A stretch of DNA of 26,988 nt, taken from NCBI GenBank assembly GCA_008931825.1, contig QXVZ01025816.1, forward strand, positions 1 to 26,988, given 5' to 3'. The DNA is from Phallusia fumigata (taxonomy: Eukaryota > Chordata > Ascidiacea > Phlebobranchia > Ascidiidae). This document shows, in pieces, positions 17,401 through 26,200 of the stretch. Under the pieces are notes generated by a model. It ran no database searches. It was not told where the DNA came from and saw only the letters and a program-made list of their open reading frames with translations. Position numbers and translations under genes: made by a program. Position 1 is the stretch's first letter, and the number at the start of each line of letters is the position of its first letter.

Positions 17401-20005
17401 TCGTGCTTGTTATAGAATTAACAAAGTAAAACATTTCACGTGTGACATATTGCAACCATTTTCGGTATACATGGCCCAGAGCACCCTGGCCCAAAGTAGT
17501 GCATATTTTCAAATTAACGCTCACAGCAACGAATTGCGCCGTTTTGGATCAAATGTATTGTCGGGTATTAGCATACAATGTACATTGCTCCACACATTTG
17601 GAACTTCTCAATACATGCACAAGTTACATTGCTGTGGCTGTGCATTAGGGCTGCTGTCAATCACAATCGCGATAGGAGTTGTTGGTTTATGACAGCCCAC
17701 GTTTTAGGTCAGGAAGCTGGCAGTTTAGAAAGGAAGCTCCTTTGCCGCCAATGTTAAAACATTCTCGAATACAAAATCCAGTTGATTGACAGTAACACCT
17801 ACAATATTTTTAGCTGTGTTTGTGAGTATGCACATTTTAAGACTTAAAAGTAATAAGAAAAAGTCATTAGTCATGTTTATTATGGGTCCCCTTCCCTGAA
17901 GTCCTAGCAGTTACACCGCTAGCCCCCTAAAATGGGTTAAATTATTAAACACTGTCCAAATTTGAGCTATATGTGTATCAAGTCATTGTGGTGCATTAAT
18001 TGCTGTGTTTTACCCCATAACCCCACCAAATTACTAAACAATGTCCACATTAGATACAATTTGGATAGTTTGTAGAAAATTTATGTGGTCTTTTGATTGC
18101 TTTGTTTTTTCTTATAGCTCGAGCAGTTACCTCACTAGCCCCTTAAAAAGTATCAAATTACTTATCAATGTCAAAATTAGATTGACATTTGCACAGTTTG
18201 TAGAACATGTCATTGTAGTGAACTGATTGCTTTGTTTAACCCTAAAACCTGACATGTATGTAAAAAAACACAAGGTACAACTTGTGGGGACCCATGTATT
18301 TCTGCCTGCAGAAACAACCCTGCCGTAAAAAGCATAGGTAACTATGAGACCTAATGTGAAATAATGTAGGGATTTGGAAATAGTGTAAATAGAATGTCTA
18401 TATATGGTAAGCCATCCTTCTAGTTTTGTTTGAATTGACCAGATAACCGTTATCTACAACTGCATTAAACGGATGTCAATTACATTTGAAAAACCTCCAC
18501 TTGCTAGCGCATGATGATACACTTGTCACCAGGCAGGTTGTTGTGTTTGTCCGCCTCAAATGTTGGAGCATTGCTTTTATGGAGGTAATGTCCTCTCAAT
18601 AACAAACGATGCTATTCTCTGGATTCTAGCTTCGATGTTTGTTTTAAATTTATCTATGTAGATACATTCCTGATTGTAATTACATCTCTGCAAACCAAAA
18701 CTTTAAGCTCAAAGAGTCAAAACAAGGTTTAGGAAACTTTCTAGAAACAAGGACAAATTGCTAATTATGGGTCCCCTTCCCTGAAGGGGACGCATATTGT
18801 TTTTNACCAAAACTTTAAGCTCAAAGAGTCAAAACAAGGTTTCGGAAACTTTCTAGAAACAAGGACAAATTGCTAATTAATTTATTTTCTTGTAGGTTAG
18901 CAGAACTGGTGAAGGAATATTACACAGTGCAGAAGAAACACAATGAAATGACGCGTATTAAAGTTCAGCGACAAATGTCAATCATCGGTCGAAGTTTTGA
19001 CCAGCATGAATTGGACAGGTATTTATTCTTTTTTCCACACAAACGTTCAATAAAGATGATAGTAAAGTCCAACTTGTTTGATTACCGTTAAATTAGTGTT
19101 TAAACAGAATTATCTAATTGGCTGAAATGGCCTCGACCATTCAGACAGTAATCTTCACGCCAAAGATTAATATTAAAACAAACTTTATTTTTTACATGCA
19201 GAGCAGTGGATGAGGGTGAGACAGTTCCGCTTCTACACGGTAACATTGTTGATGACCAACAAATTAGTAAAGAGATGCGAGCACAGTTGAAGGAGGTTGA
19301 ACACTTTGANATGCAGAGCAGTGGATGAGGGTGAGACAGTTCCGCTTCTACACGGTAACATTGTTGATGACCAACAAATTAGTAAAGAGATGCGAGCACA
19401 GTTGAAGGAGGTTGAACACTTTGAAAAGGAGATACTTGCACTTGAGGTAAAAAGTTTAAAGCAGATATCAAAGCGATGAACAGTTTTGCAACAAACTCAA
19501 TTTTACCATAACACTTGCTTTTAAATCGATCAGTGACAAAATTGTTTTTGATGCTAAAAGTGGTTTTGCAAAAACCTAAAAAAATGGATCATTTAAGTAC
19601 CAATTTCCGGCCATTGCAAAGGTTTTACTAGTTCTAAGTGTTGTAACATGTTTTATACCATAGAAAAACATCTCCCAACTACACGATGCCTTTATAACAA
19701 TGTCGACGATTGTTCAAGAGCAAGGTGCGATCGTGGATCGCATTGAACACCATCTCACTATATCTTCCGATTATGTGGAATCAAGCAAGCAGCAGCTGAA
19801 AAAGGCAACCAAACTCCAGCACAAATACCGCAAAAAGCGCTGTTGCATATTTATTGTCGTCCTGGTGCTTATTGTAATAATTGCTGCGATTATTGCCCTG
19901 TCTGTGAAAAAACCTGGAGCTGTTCGTCAACCCAAGACTGTCGCCACGCCCAGTGTTGCCCATCCACGATTACGGCGATCTGATTGGTCGCTCCTGGGCT
20001 CGTGA
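14442..20005 (+). CDS. Syntaxin, Qa-SNARE (syntaxin 1/2/3/4-like) with a C-terminal tail
   Basis: Seven exons join in frame: 14442-14564, 15197-15310, 15577-15732, 16297-16394, 18896-19018, 19317-19446 and 19664-20005, giving 361 aa. The N terminus (MIRDRL) fits the syntaxin N-peptide that binds Munc18. The Habc bundle lies at about 35-160. IRIKLTLHGVLSFRLAELV and MTRIKVQRQMSIIGR (spanning exons 4-5) match the conserved segments before the SNARE motif. The SNARE motif is at about 240-300 with zero-layer Gln268 in VQEQGAIVDRIE. A basic KYRKKRCC stretch precedes one membrane helix (about 308-329). Role: target-membrane SNARE for vesicle fusion. Most syntaxins end at or soon after the helix; here 32 residues follow, Pro/Arg-rich with an RLRRS motif. 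Exons 1, 2 and 6 and the 3' end are each partly repeated around assembly gaps; the coordinates above use one consistent set. An acceptor 10 bases before the ATG indicates a 5' UTR intron or spliced leader. The exact paralogue is uncertain. Confidence 0.92.
14483..14709 (+). repeat. 113 bp repeat of syntaxin exon 1 around the gap at 14596
   Basis: 14483-14595 is repeated as 14597-14709 with one visible C/T difference just after the exon 1 splice donor (GTATGA versus GTACGA). This is the contig-overlap pattern; the repeated exon piece is not a second exon. Confidence 0.92.
14771..14819 (+). repeat. Two tandem copies of a 25 bp unit in syntaxin intron 1
   Basis: TTGTGTATGCCTTTTTTATAGA occurs twice in succession with one extra T in the second copy. 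It is a small local duplication with no gap beside it, so unlike the larger repeats it is probably real. Confidence 0.75.
15076..15300 (+). repeat. 112 bp repeat of syntaxin exon 2 around the gap at 15188
   Basis: 15076-15187 and 15189-15300 are identical by eye. The first copy of exon 2 (from 15084) is cut by the gap; only the second (15197-15310) has a splice donor. Unmerged contig overlap. Confidence 0.93.
15733..16296 (+). other. Syntaxin intron 3
   Basis: The donor is GTGACT at 15733 and the acceptor TTTACCTGCAG ends at 16296, phase 0. The open frame from exon 3 continues to 15912, so an unspliced transcript would add about 59 codons before a stop. The rest is AT-rich with no further feature. 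Confidence 0.75.
16740..17190 (+). repeat. Degenerate dispersed repeat, copy A, in syntaxin intron 4
   Basis: It contains a CTAGCCCCC...TCAAAGTATAAAACAATG...ACAGTTTATAGAACATG...TTGATTTACTTGTTTTACC module, followed from 17021 by TTGGGACCCATGTGTTTCTGC and a long tail. Copy B at 17880-18440 repeats both modules in the same order. Probably an old mobile element; no coding is seen. Confidence 0.6.
17442..17692 (+). other. Less AT-rich island with two overlapping short frames
   Basis: Between the two repeat copies, 17440-17700 has more balanced base composition and frames of 68 and 80 codons. The 80-codon frame (17450-17692) ends in a hydrophobic stretch (LGLLSITIAIGVVGL) preceded by Cys residues. 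No family is recognised and no splice sites are convincing. It could be inserted mobile-element sequence or a nested small gene; support is weak. Confidence 0.15.
17880..18440 (+). repeat. Degenerate dispersed repeat, copy B, with three tandem units of about 110 bp
   Basis: It starts with TATGGGTCCCCTTCCCTGAAG and then has three degenerate units at about 17904-18011, 18012-18117 and 18118-18240. Each unit carries some of: GCAGTTACC.CACTAGCCCC, AAATTACTAAACAATGTCCA, CAGTTTGTAGAACATGTCATTGT and ATTGCTTTGTTTTACCC. From 18281 the GGGACCCATGTATTTCTGC tail of copy A recurs. Confidence 0.65.
18694..18879 (+). repeat. 74 bp overlap around the gap at 18805, with an extra tail in the first copy
   Basis: 18694-18767 equals 18806-18879 except for one A/C difference. 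After that the first copy has 37 unrelated bases (18768-18804) before the gap, while the second runs into the pyrimidine tract of syntaxin exon 5. The tail is listed separately. Confidence 0.85.
18768..18804 (+). mobile_element. Possible terminus of an allele-specific mobile-element insertion
   Basis: The tail TGGGTCCCCTTCCCTGAAG continues into GGGGACGC and matches, over about 20 bases including flanking TA, the start of repeat copy B at 17881. TCCCCTTC/GAAGGGGA forms a palindrome with a three-base loop. Its absence from the other copy of the locus suggests that one haplotype carries an insertion about 16 bases before the exon 5 acceptor. Confidence 0.45.
19196..19424 (+). repeat. 114 bp repeat of syntaxin exon 6 around the gap at 19310
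   Basis: 19196-19309 and 19311-19424 are identical by eye. The first copy of exon 6 (from 19202) is truncated at the gap; the second (19317-19446) is complete with its donor. Unmerged contig overlap. Confidence 0.93.
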
Positions 20006-20470
20006 TCACTGTTGCTGCGGTGATTTGTTTGCGCAAATTGTTCATTTTAATTTATGCGCTCTATCTGGATTTTGTTTCTTCTGAACGTTCAAAGAATTTT
20101 TTTGTTTGGATCGTCAATAATTAGCAGCATTTTTTAAATAAGTTAAATGTTGTTGAGTGCATGAGCAGACCCCCGCGTCCTGAAGTGTTTTTTAATGATA
20201 AATTTTATAAAAAAAAGCAAAATTTTATGAACACTTTTGTTTTGTTACCTACAAACGGCCGTTCAAGCCTTATTATTTGTACGGCATATTGCTGATCGTT
20301 ATGTGCTTTTATCATCAAAACATTGAACTCGCGAAGATTCTAAATTTAATTACTTTAACATTTTCTGCCGTTGAACTTGGCAATTTTCCTTTTTATCTGC
20401 AATTGTTGTGATGTCACACAGATGTAGAAGTGCAATACCTGTTGCAAGTTGCAAATAAAATTTGTCGATG
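20006..20470 (+). other. Syntaxin 3' UTR with polyadenylation signal
   Basis: Non-coding sequence after the TGA at 20003-20005. An AATAAA at about 20454-20459 followed by T/G-containing sequence is a good polyadenylation site; the same signal recurs in the second copy near 22001. The UTR is AT-rich with no recognised element. Confidence 0.65.
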
Positions 20471-20511
20471 AAAAAATGTGCGCCTACTTTATAATAGTAG
20501 TCCTAGTAGTT

Positions 20512-20882
20512 CGGTAATGGCTGGGGGGCAATGTCGTAGCCATCCCAAAATTTTGAGGGGGGCAAGTAACCTAACTTAACGTAAAACTTAGGGATTTTTT
20601 CCAGGGGTAGCCTACTTACAGTAAAAAAGGTACAAATAAAACATTTTGGAGGGGACCATGGCCCCTTTGGCCCCTCTTGGCTTCGCCCCAGCTGTGGGGC
20701 CGTCTTTTGTACATAGTGAGCTATTTTCCTCAGCAAAAAATAAAATGGGTTGTTTCTTCTGTTCCCGCGTTAAAATGAACAAAGTTTTGTATCTCACAAA
20801 ACTCCCCATTTTACCATTAGCCTATGCCAGTCTAAGGTCGTCTGGTAACAAAACATTACAACACCGCTTTCTGAAAAAGGCA
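20512..20882. other. Mobile-element-like GC-rich sequence downstream of the syntaxin
   Basis: A GC-rich stretch (about 20640-20710) with GGGGACCATGGCCCCTTTGG, repeated GGCCCCT motifs and a GCCCC/GGGGC hairpin sits in AT-rich DNA. Its style resembles short dispersed repeats in marine invertebrate genomes. Open frames on both strands here look like composition artefacts. Family not identified. Confidence 0.3.
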
Positions 20883-20883
20883 N

Positions 20884-22429
20884 GCTTCTACACGGTAACA
20901 TTGTTGATGACCAACAAATTAGTAAAGAGATGCGAGCACAGTTGAAGGAGGTTGAACACTTTGAAAAGGAAATACTTGCACTTGAGGTAAAAAGTTTAAA
21001 GCAGATATCAAAGCGATGAACAGTTTTGCAACAAACTCAATTTTACCATTACACTTGCATTTAAATCAACTTCGATCAGTCACAAAAAATGTTTTTGATG
21101 CTAATAGTGGTTTTGCAAAAACCTAAAAAAATGGTTCATTTAACTACCAATTTCCGGCCATTTAAAAGTTTTTACTAGTTCTTAGTGTTGTAACATGTTT
21201 TATACCATAGAAAAACATCTCCCAACTACACGATGCCTTTATAACAATGTCAACGATTGTTCAAGAGCAAGGTGCGATCGTGGATCGCATTGAACACCAT
21301 CTCACTATATCTTCCGATTATGTGGAATCAAGCAAACAGCAGCTGAAAAAGGCAACCAAACTCCAGCATAAATACCGCAAAAAGCGCTGTTGCATATTTA
21401 TTGTAGTCCTGGTGCTTATTGTAATAATTGCTGCGATTATTGCCCTGTCTGTGAAAAAACCTGGAGCTGTTCGTCAACCCAAGACTGTCGCCATGCCCAG
21501 TGTTGCCCATCCACGATTACGGCGATCTGATTGGTCGCTGCTGGGCTCGTGATCACTGTTGCTGCGGTGATTTGTTTGCGCAAATTGTTCATTTTAATTT
21601 ATGCGCTCTATCTGGATTTTGTTTCTTCTGAACGTTCAAAGAATTTTTTTGTTTGGATCGTCAATAATTAGCAGCATTTTTTAAATAAGTTAAATGTTGT
21701 TGAGTGCATGAGCAGACCCCCGCGTCCTGAAGTGTTTTTTAATGATAAATTTTATAAAAAAAAGCAAAATTTTATGAACACTTTTGTTTTGTTACCTACA
21801 AACGGCCGTTCAAGCCTTATTATTTGTACGGCATATTGCTGATCGTTATGTGCTTTTATCATCAAAACATTGAACTCGCGAAGATTCTAAATTTAATTAC
21901 TTTAACATTTTCTGCCGTTGAACTTGGCAATTTTCCTTTTTATCTGCAATTGTTGTGATGTCACACAGATGTAGAAGTGCAATACCTGTTGCAAGTTGCA
22001 AATAAAATTTGTCGATGAAAAAATGTGCGCCTACTTTATAATAGTAGTCCTAGTAGTTCGGTAATGGCTGCGTGGCAATGTCGTAGCCATCCCAAAATTT
22101 TGAGGGGGGCAAGTAACCTAACTTAACGTAAAACTTAGGGATTTTTTCCAGGGGTAGCCTACTTACAATAAAAAAGGTACAAATAAAACATTTTGGAGGG
22201 GACCATGGCCCCTTTGGCCCCCCTTGGCTTCGCCCCAGCTGTGGGGCCGTCTTTTGTACATAGTGAGCTATTTTCCTCAGCAAAAAATAAAATGGGTTGT
22301 TTCTTCTGTTCCCGCGTTAAAATGAACAAAGTTTTGTATCTCACAAAACTCCCCATTTTACCATTAGCCTATGCCAGTCTAAGGTCGTCTGGTAACAAAA
22401 CATTACAACACCGCTTTCTGAAAAAGGCA
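20884..22429 (+). repeat. Second copy of the 1.54 kb syntaxin 3'-end repeat
   Basis: It begins inside exon 6 right after the n at 20883 and continues into unique DNA at 22430. It contains the exon 6 end (to 20986), intron 6 and exon 7. There is no copy of exons 1-5, so it could not be an independent intact gene. Confidence 0.93.
21211..21552 (+). other. Second copy of the last syntaxin exon (probable allele)
   Basis: The frame is the same as 19664-20005: zero-layer Gln, membrane helix and tail are intact. The one amino-acid difference I see is Thr to Met in the tail (VATPSV versus VAMPSV); the other changes (such as TCG to TCA in the MST codon run) are silent. This low, mostly silent divergence fits two alleles of one gene. 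It should not be counted as a second syntaxin gene. Confidence 0.8.
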
Positions 22430-22437
22430 GTTAATAC

Positions 22438-22443
22438 TTTTAT
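22438..22443 (-). terminator. Polyadenylation signal for the minus-strand coiled-coil gene
   Basis: TTTATT on the plus strand reads AATAAA on the minus strand, about 225 bases after the stop codon at 22668. It gives the minus gene a short 3' UTR (about 22420-22667) and places its end tail to tail with the syntaxin transcript. Confidence 0.5.
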
Positions 22444-22667
22444 TAAACGTGAAACAAGTTTAATAAGGACAGTCCAGTTATTTAGCAGTAGCAAACAAAT
22501 TATTCAGGAATGCAACAGAATTGTTACCTGTATGCCCAGATAATCGCCTTTACACATTTACATTTGGCCCAAGATTTTGTACAGCTATACGCAACACAAA
22601 CTCGGTTGGTGGTGAACAATATACAACAGCCAAAAATAGTGCATATTCGTAAACATTGTTACTGAAC

Positions 22668-23249
22668 TTACAACCAGAGACCCATAACCGCCTTCTGGCC
22701 TCGGTACCTCGGCAAAGAACCGGTTGCTAGGACAGTTTTACGTTGCGCTTTAACGTCATCCTCTCCGTCAGAGTTTAGGCTAGTTGAGCGACCTCTAGTG
22801 TCCGTCGTTGGGCGCTTTTCGATTGACTTTCTGGGGGAAGGAATAGGTGCAGTTTGTTTGTACGAGCCCGTTGACATTCGTTCCTGTCGCGTTCTGACGA
22901 TTTTTGAATTGTCTTCTGTCTCATGCCGCTCGTCGTTGTGATTGGTCGCTTCAGTCACGTGATTTGACTGCTTGTTTGAACGAAGAATCTTTTTTCCTAA
23001 GGAACCAACCGCTCGCCCAACCTTACTCTTATCTTCACCACGATGCAGAACTTCCCTCTTCTTCATAATATCCTCCATTGCTCCCAACATCTCCTCCTTC
23101 TCTTCTACCAACTTCCTCCTCCGCTCAATGTCCTTGATCGTCTCCGTCACAGACACCTCTCGCTTCTTTAGCGACGACTCCTTTATTTGAAGTCCCGCCT
23201 CCTCTTGCCTTACTCGCCGTTCCCGGTTCTTCACTCTNCTTCTTGGCAT
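22668..23249 (-). CDS. Coiled-coil, basic protein of unknown family
   Basis: A 193-codon frame from ATG at 23249 to a stop at 22668. Residues 1-75 or so are a highly charged coiled coil (NRERRVRQEEAGLQ, RRRKLVEEKEEMLGAMEDI). A GRAVGSLGKKILR segment follows, then a Ser/Arg/Lys/Thr-rich, probably disordered tail with SP and TP sites (PIPSPRKS). Composition is less AT-rich than the flanks and codon use looks coding. The n at 23238 falls in codon 4 (MPR-x-RV). Unlike the other gaps it has no flanking duplication, so it may be one unknown base, or it may hide missing sequence. An acceptor-like CTGTAG ends ten bases before the ATG on this strand, as at the other starts here. I do not recognise the family. 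It could be a whole small protein or the last exon of a larger coiled-coil protein. Confidence 0.6.
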   Translation of the reverse strand: MPRXRVKNRERRVRQEEAGLQIKESSLKKREVSVTETIKDIERRRKLVEEKEEMLGAMEDIMKKREVLHRGEDKSKVGRAVGSLGKKILRSNKQSNHVTEATNHNDERHETEDNSKIVRTRQERMSTGSYKQTAPIPSPRKSIEKRPTTDTRGRSTSLNSDGEDDVKAQRKTVLATGSLPRYRGQKAVMGLWL

Positions 23250-23259
23250 TTCTCAGATA

Positions 23260-26200
23260 CTACAGACACCTGTTAACGTAAAACAAATTGCATTTGCATT
23301 TAGTACAAGCATATTTGCAGTTTAATCAAATATCCACACCTACTGATACGTAGAGCTAGCTGACAGGCCTAACACGTCTAGGATGCGGCGCAATTTAGCG
23401 TTTTTTCAACACATGTTGGAAATCATTTATTTTATTTGTTTTCGTTTTTTCCGGTTATTTACCACTATGCCATTTTGTATGTCTTACTTAAATCAAGATT
23501 GTAGGGGAGAGTTACTTTACCAGATTGACACGCATATCAACGACAATAAAACTTTCAAATAAAGCACAAGCAAGCTAATAAGTCGTTATTGCTTTCGTTC
23601 ATACAGCATTTATTAGAAAAAATTGTGGGTATTAATTGCCACAAAATATATTTTTCTAATTTTAAAAACTTCAAGACACCGGGGCAAAGACTCGTGTCTT
23701 ATATCAAGTAATACATGCCGCGTTGAGGGTTGAATTTCACTTCCGTTAAGACCGTTTGATTTGTAACATGGATTTCGGTGTTATGCGGATGCTAAAATGC
23801 CTCAAGGCAGCAGTGAGGAGTCTTAAGTTACTCGATTTGACGAAGGTCGGCTTATCCACGATTACGTGAATTTGCGCATCACAAAATTCACTCCGACTGC
23901 GAAATTACTGAATTATTTCTTGGGCACAAATGGAAGAGGCCTTAACACTAACAAAATCGTTTGTGCAAGGTGTTGATTTGCAATACAGTTTTGACAAATA
24001 GGCCGCTGTAAACAACATAGCTCTACAATCTCTTGCTATGATTCTCCTCTTTAACAACTCTTTATCGTCTGGAACTTTTTTGAATAAAAGCCTGTTACCC
24101 GTATAATTGTAAGCTATCCCGAACACCTGAATTGACGATATGCTGTCTTGTTTAAAAAACGACCTTTTACTAACTAGCCTGTAGCCACGGGAATGCAAGC
24201 TTAATGCCGAAACTACATAAGTGACCATTTCGATTGTTGGCCAAATGCACCGCAATTCGATGCGAAGAGGATTGAAACGTGCCCTCCGGCTAATATAGGT
24301 GGGACAATCACTTTTCTCGCCGTATTGCGTTTGGTAAACTGTTTACACCCTGAACAATAGGTGGCTTGGTAATTCATTACACGATGCAGATGGTATGGTA
24401 CACGCCTTTGTATGTTACGGGTTTCTATGAATTTAGTACATTCGAAATGGTTGTTTTTTCATTTAAAGTTCCTACCCGACGATCTGCTCGCGAGTTCTAA
24501 AAGGTAAAAATGTAAATTGCAACGTTCTAGCTTATTGTCATAATGAAGATACAATCGAATTATTACGTTATATTGCGAATCTTCAAACATTTGTAGAACC
24601 TTCCCAATAGCTGTTCAAGGTCTACCACAGTCATGACGGCGCGTTAAGTAGTCTTCAAAATGTAAAGTATTGATATGTGCTATTTCTCAGTGCAGACGGC
24701 TCAAAACGCGGTCGCAACTACTTTGACTCGACGTCTTTAAGCTAGAATCAAAACCTTAGTTGTGGACACTACTCCATAAGTCTACAACTCCAACACTCAT
24801 CTTTCGCTCTGACTGTAAGCGGGTTGGCATTATCAAGAGAGAAGTTCAACTGCAGACACCTGCACAAATCACTCTTTGTCCTGCACTTTTAGAAAAAAGT
24901 AAACGTGGCGCGTGCACTCAAGGAGTCGTAAATCTTTCTTTTGACCGTTTGCTTTCTACAACACTGACCAAGCAAAACGGCCCCGTAGCAGTTTGTCACA
25001 TGACCTCATAATGACGCTGTGTAGGTGATTTACGCCGTTGCGGTCATGCCAAGTATGCGGCCTACACAAATCTGCAATTAGCGTGGGTGAAGTCTATTAA
25101 TTTTGAGTGGATACTTCCACTTTGCCCTAATCCACGATTACTGATATGTTTTCCCACCCCCGGGGTTAGCGATGCTGTTTAACATTGTAAAAGTTTTCCA
25201 TGGCGCTGGTCTTGGTTTAGCATTTGCCATACAAGTTCATCGCACAATTGGCAAAGCTAACCAAATATCAACGAACTGCGAATTTTTGGTTTACAAATCT
25301 CAAGCATTAAAATTTGTGTCAACTTCTGTTTCTGCAGAAAACGTGTGTTGTCAAACTTTCCTGTCGATTCGCTAAAAGTCTTAACTAAAATCTAATCTTA
25401 ACATTTGCATTTCGAAAAGACGACAAATATTATGAGCGATGGTTCACTAATTTATAAACTAGTTTCAGCAAATAAAATCGCGCAAGCACATTACCTCAAC
25501 AACTTGTCAATCCGATGCGCGCTAACTGTACAAATGAGAGGGTAAAAAGTGGACATTTACGTTGCTTTTAAGCCGTGCCAGCTGAGAGCCACAGATTTAA
25601 ATTCCAATCGTTAATCACACGGACCGTGTTTGAAGAAAAGTAGCAATCAAGTTGACATTTACAGGTGCGAGTGCGAGGATCGATTCTCAGCCCAAGCTTT
25701 GTCATGACAAAAACATTTCCGAAAACTCTTCACATCCGATTGGACGGAAATACAGGTGAACGTCGCAGATGCAAAACTTCGTAATTGATACAACGAATTT
25801 GATAACTTCAAATTTATCCTTAAATTTCTGATTAAAAACACTTAACGTTTTGTAATTCATCAAAACCTATTACCATTTTTTGCTACCGGTATTACGCAAT
25901 ATTCCAAGACAAATGTATTTCAAAATCAAGGTGTTTGGAAAAAACCTATTACGAGGTTTGCAGCAACATATATCTTGTTGGTGGTTGCCTTATATGGTCA
26001 ACAAATATGTACTTCTACGTGAAATATTGACAATGTGTAGACACCAAATATACTTTTAAACTAGGCTCATTCAGAAAGCTGTTTGCATTCACATTCAGTC
26101 AAGCATGAATTACAACCGCCCTTCATGCGACGACGCTCACAGGCGCTGAGGCTTTGCAATTTGATCAGGTTTAGGTCATCGATTTTGTAGAGATTTAAAT

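Larger units (their letters stand above)
16395..18895 (+). other. Syntaxin intron 4 (repeat-rich, 2.5 kb)
   Basis: The donor is GTATGT at 16395 and the acceptor TTTTCTTGTAG ends at 18895, phase 2. Two related degenerate repeat regions occupy about 16740-17190 and 17880-18440, with a less AT-rich island at 17440-17700 between them and a gap at 18805 shortly before the acceptor. Without the gap overlap the intron would be about 110 bases shorter. Confidence 0.85.
19344..20882 (+). repeat. First copy of the 1.54 kb syntaxin 3'-end repeat
   Basis: From within exon 6 through exon 7, the 3' UTR and downstream sequence, this block recurs at 20884-22429 with scattered substitutions and small indels, mostly in intron 6 and the downstream part. 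It stops exactly at the n at 20883. Allelic contig overlap is the simplest reading. Confidence 0.93.

Noticed and set aside
20646..20945. Plus-strand frame running into the second syntaxin copy
   Set aside because: It crosses an assembly gap and consists of repeat-like GC-rich sequence joined to out-of-frame exon 6.
20884..22429. A second, tandem syntaxin gene
   Set aside because: It begins in mid-exon 6 directly after a gap, lacks exons 1-5, and differs from the first copy at a low, mostly silent rate, so an allelic contig overlap explains it better.
22972..23190. Plus-strand frame with Ser/Phe-rich protein
   Set aside because: It is antisense to the coiled-coil coding frame, whose composition and length are better supported.
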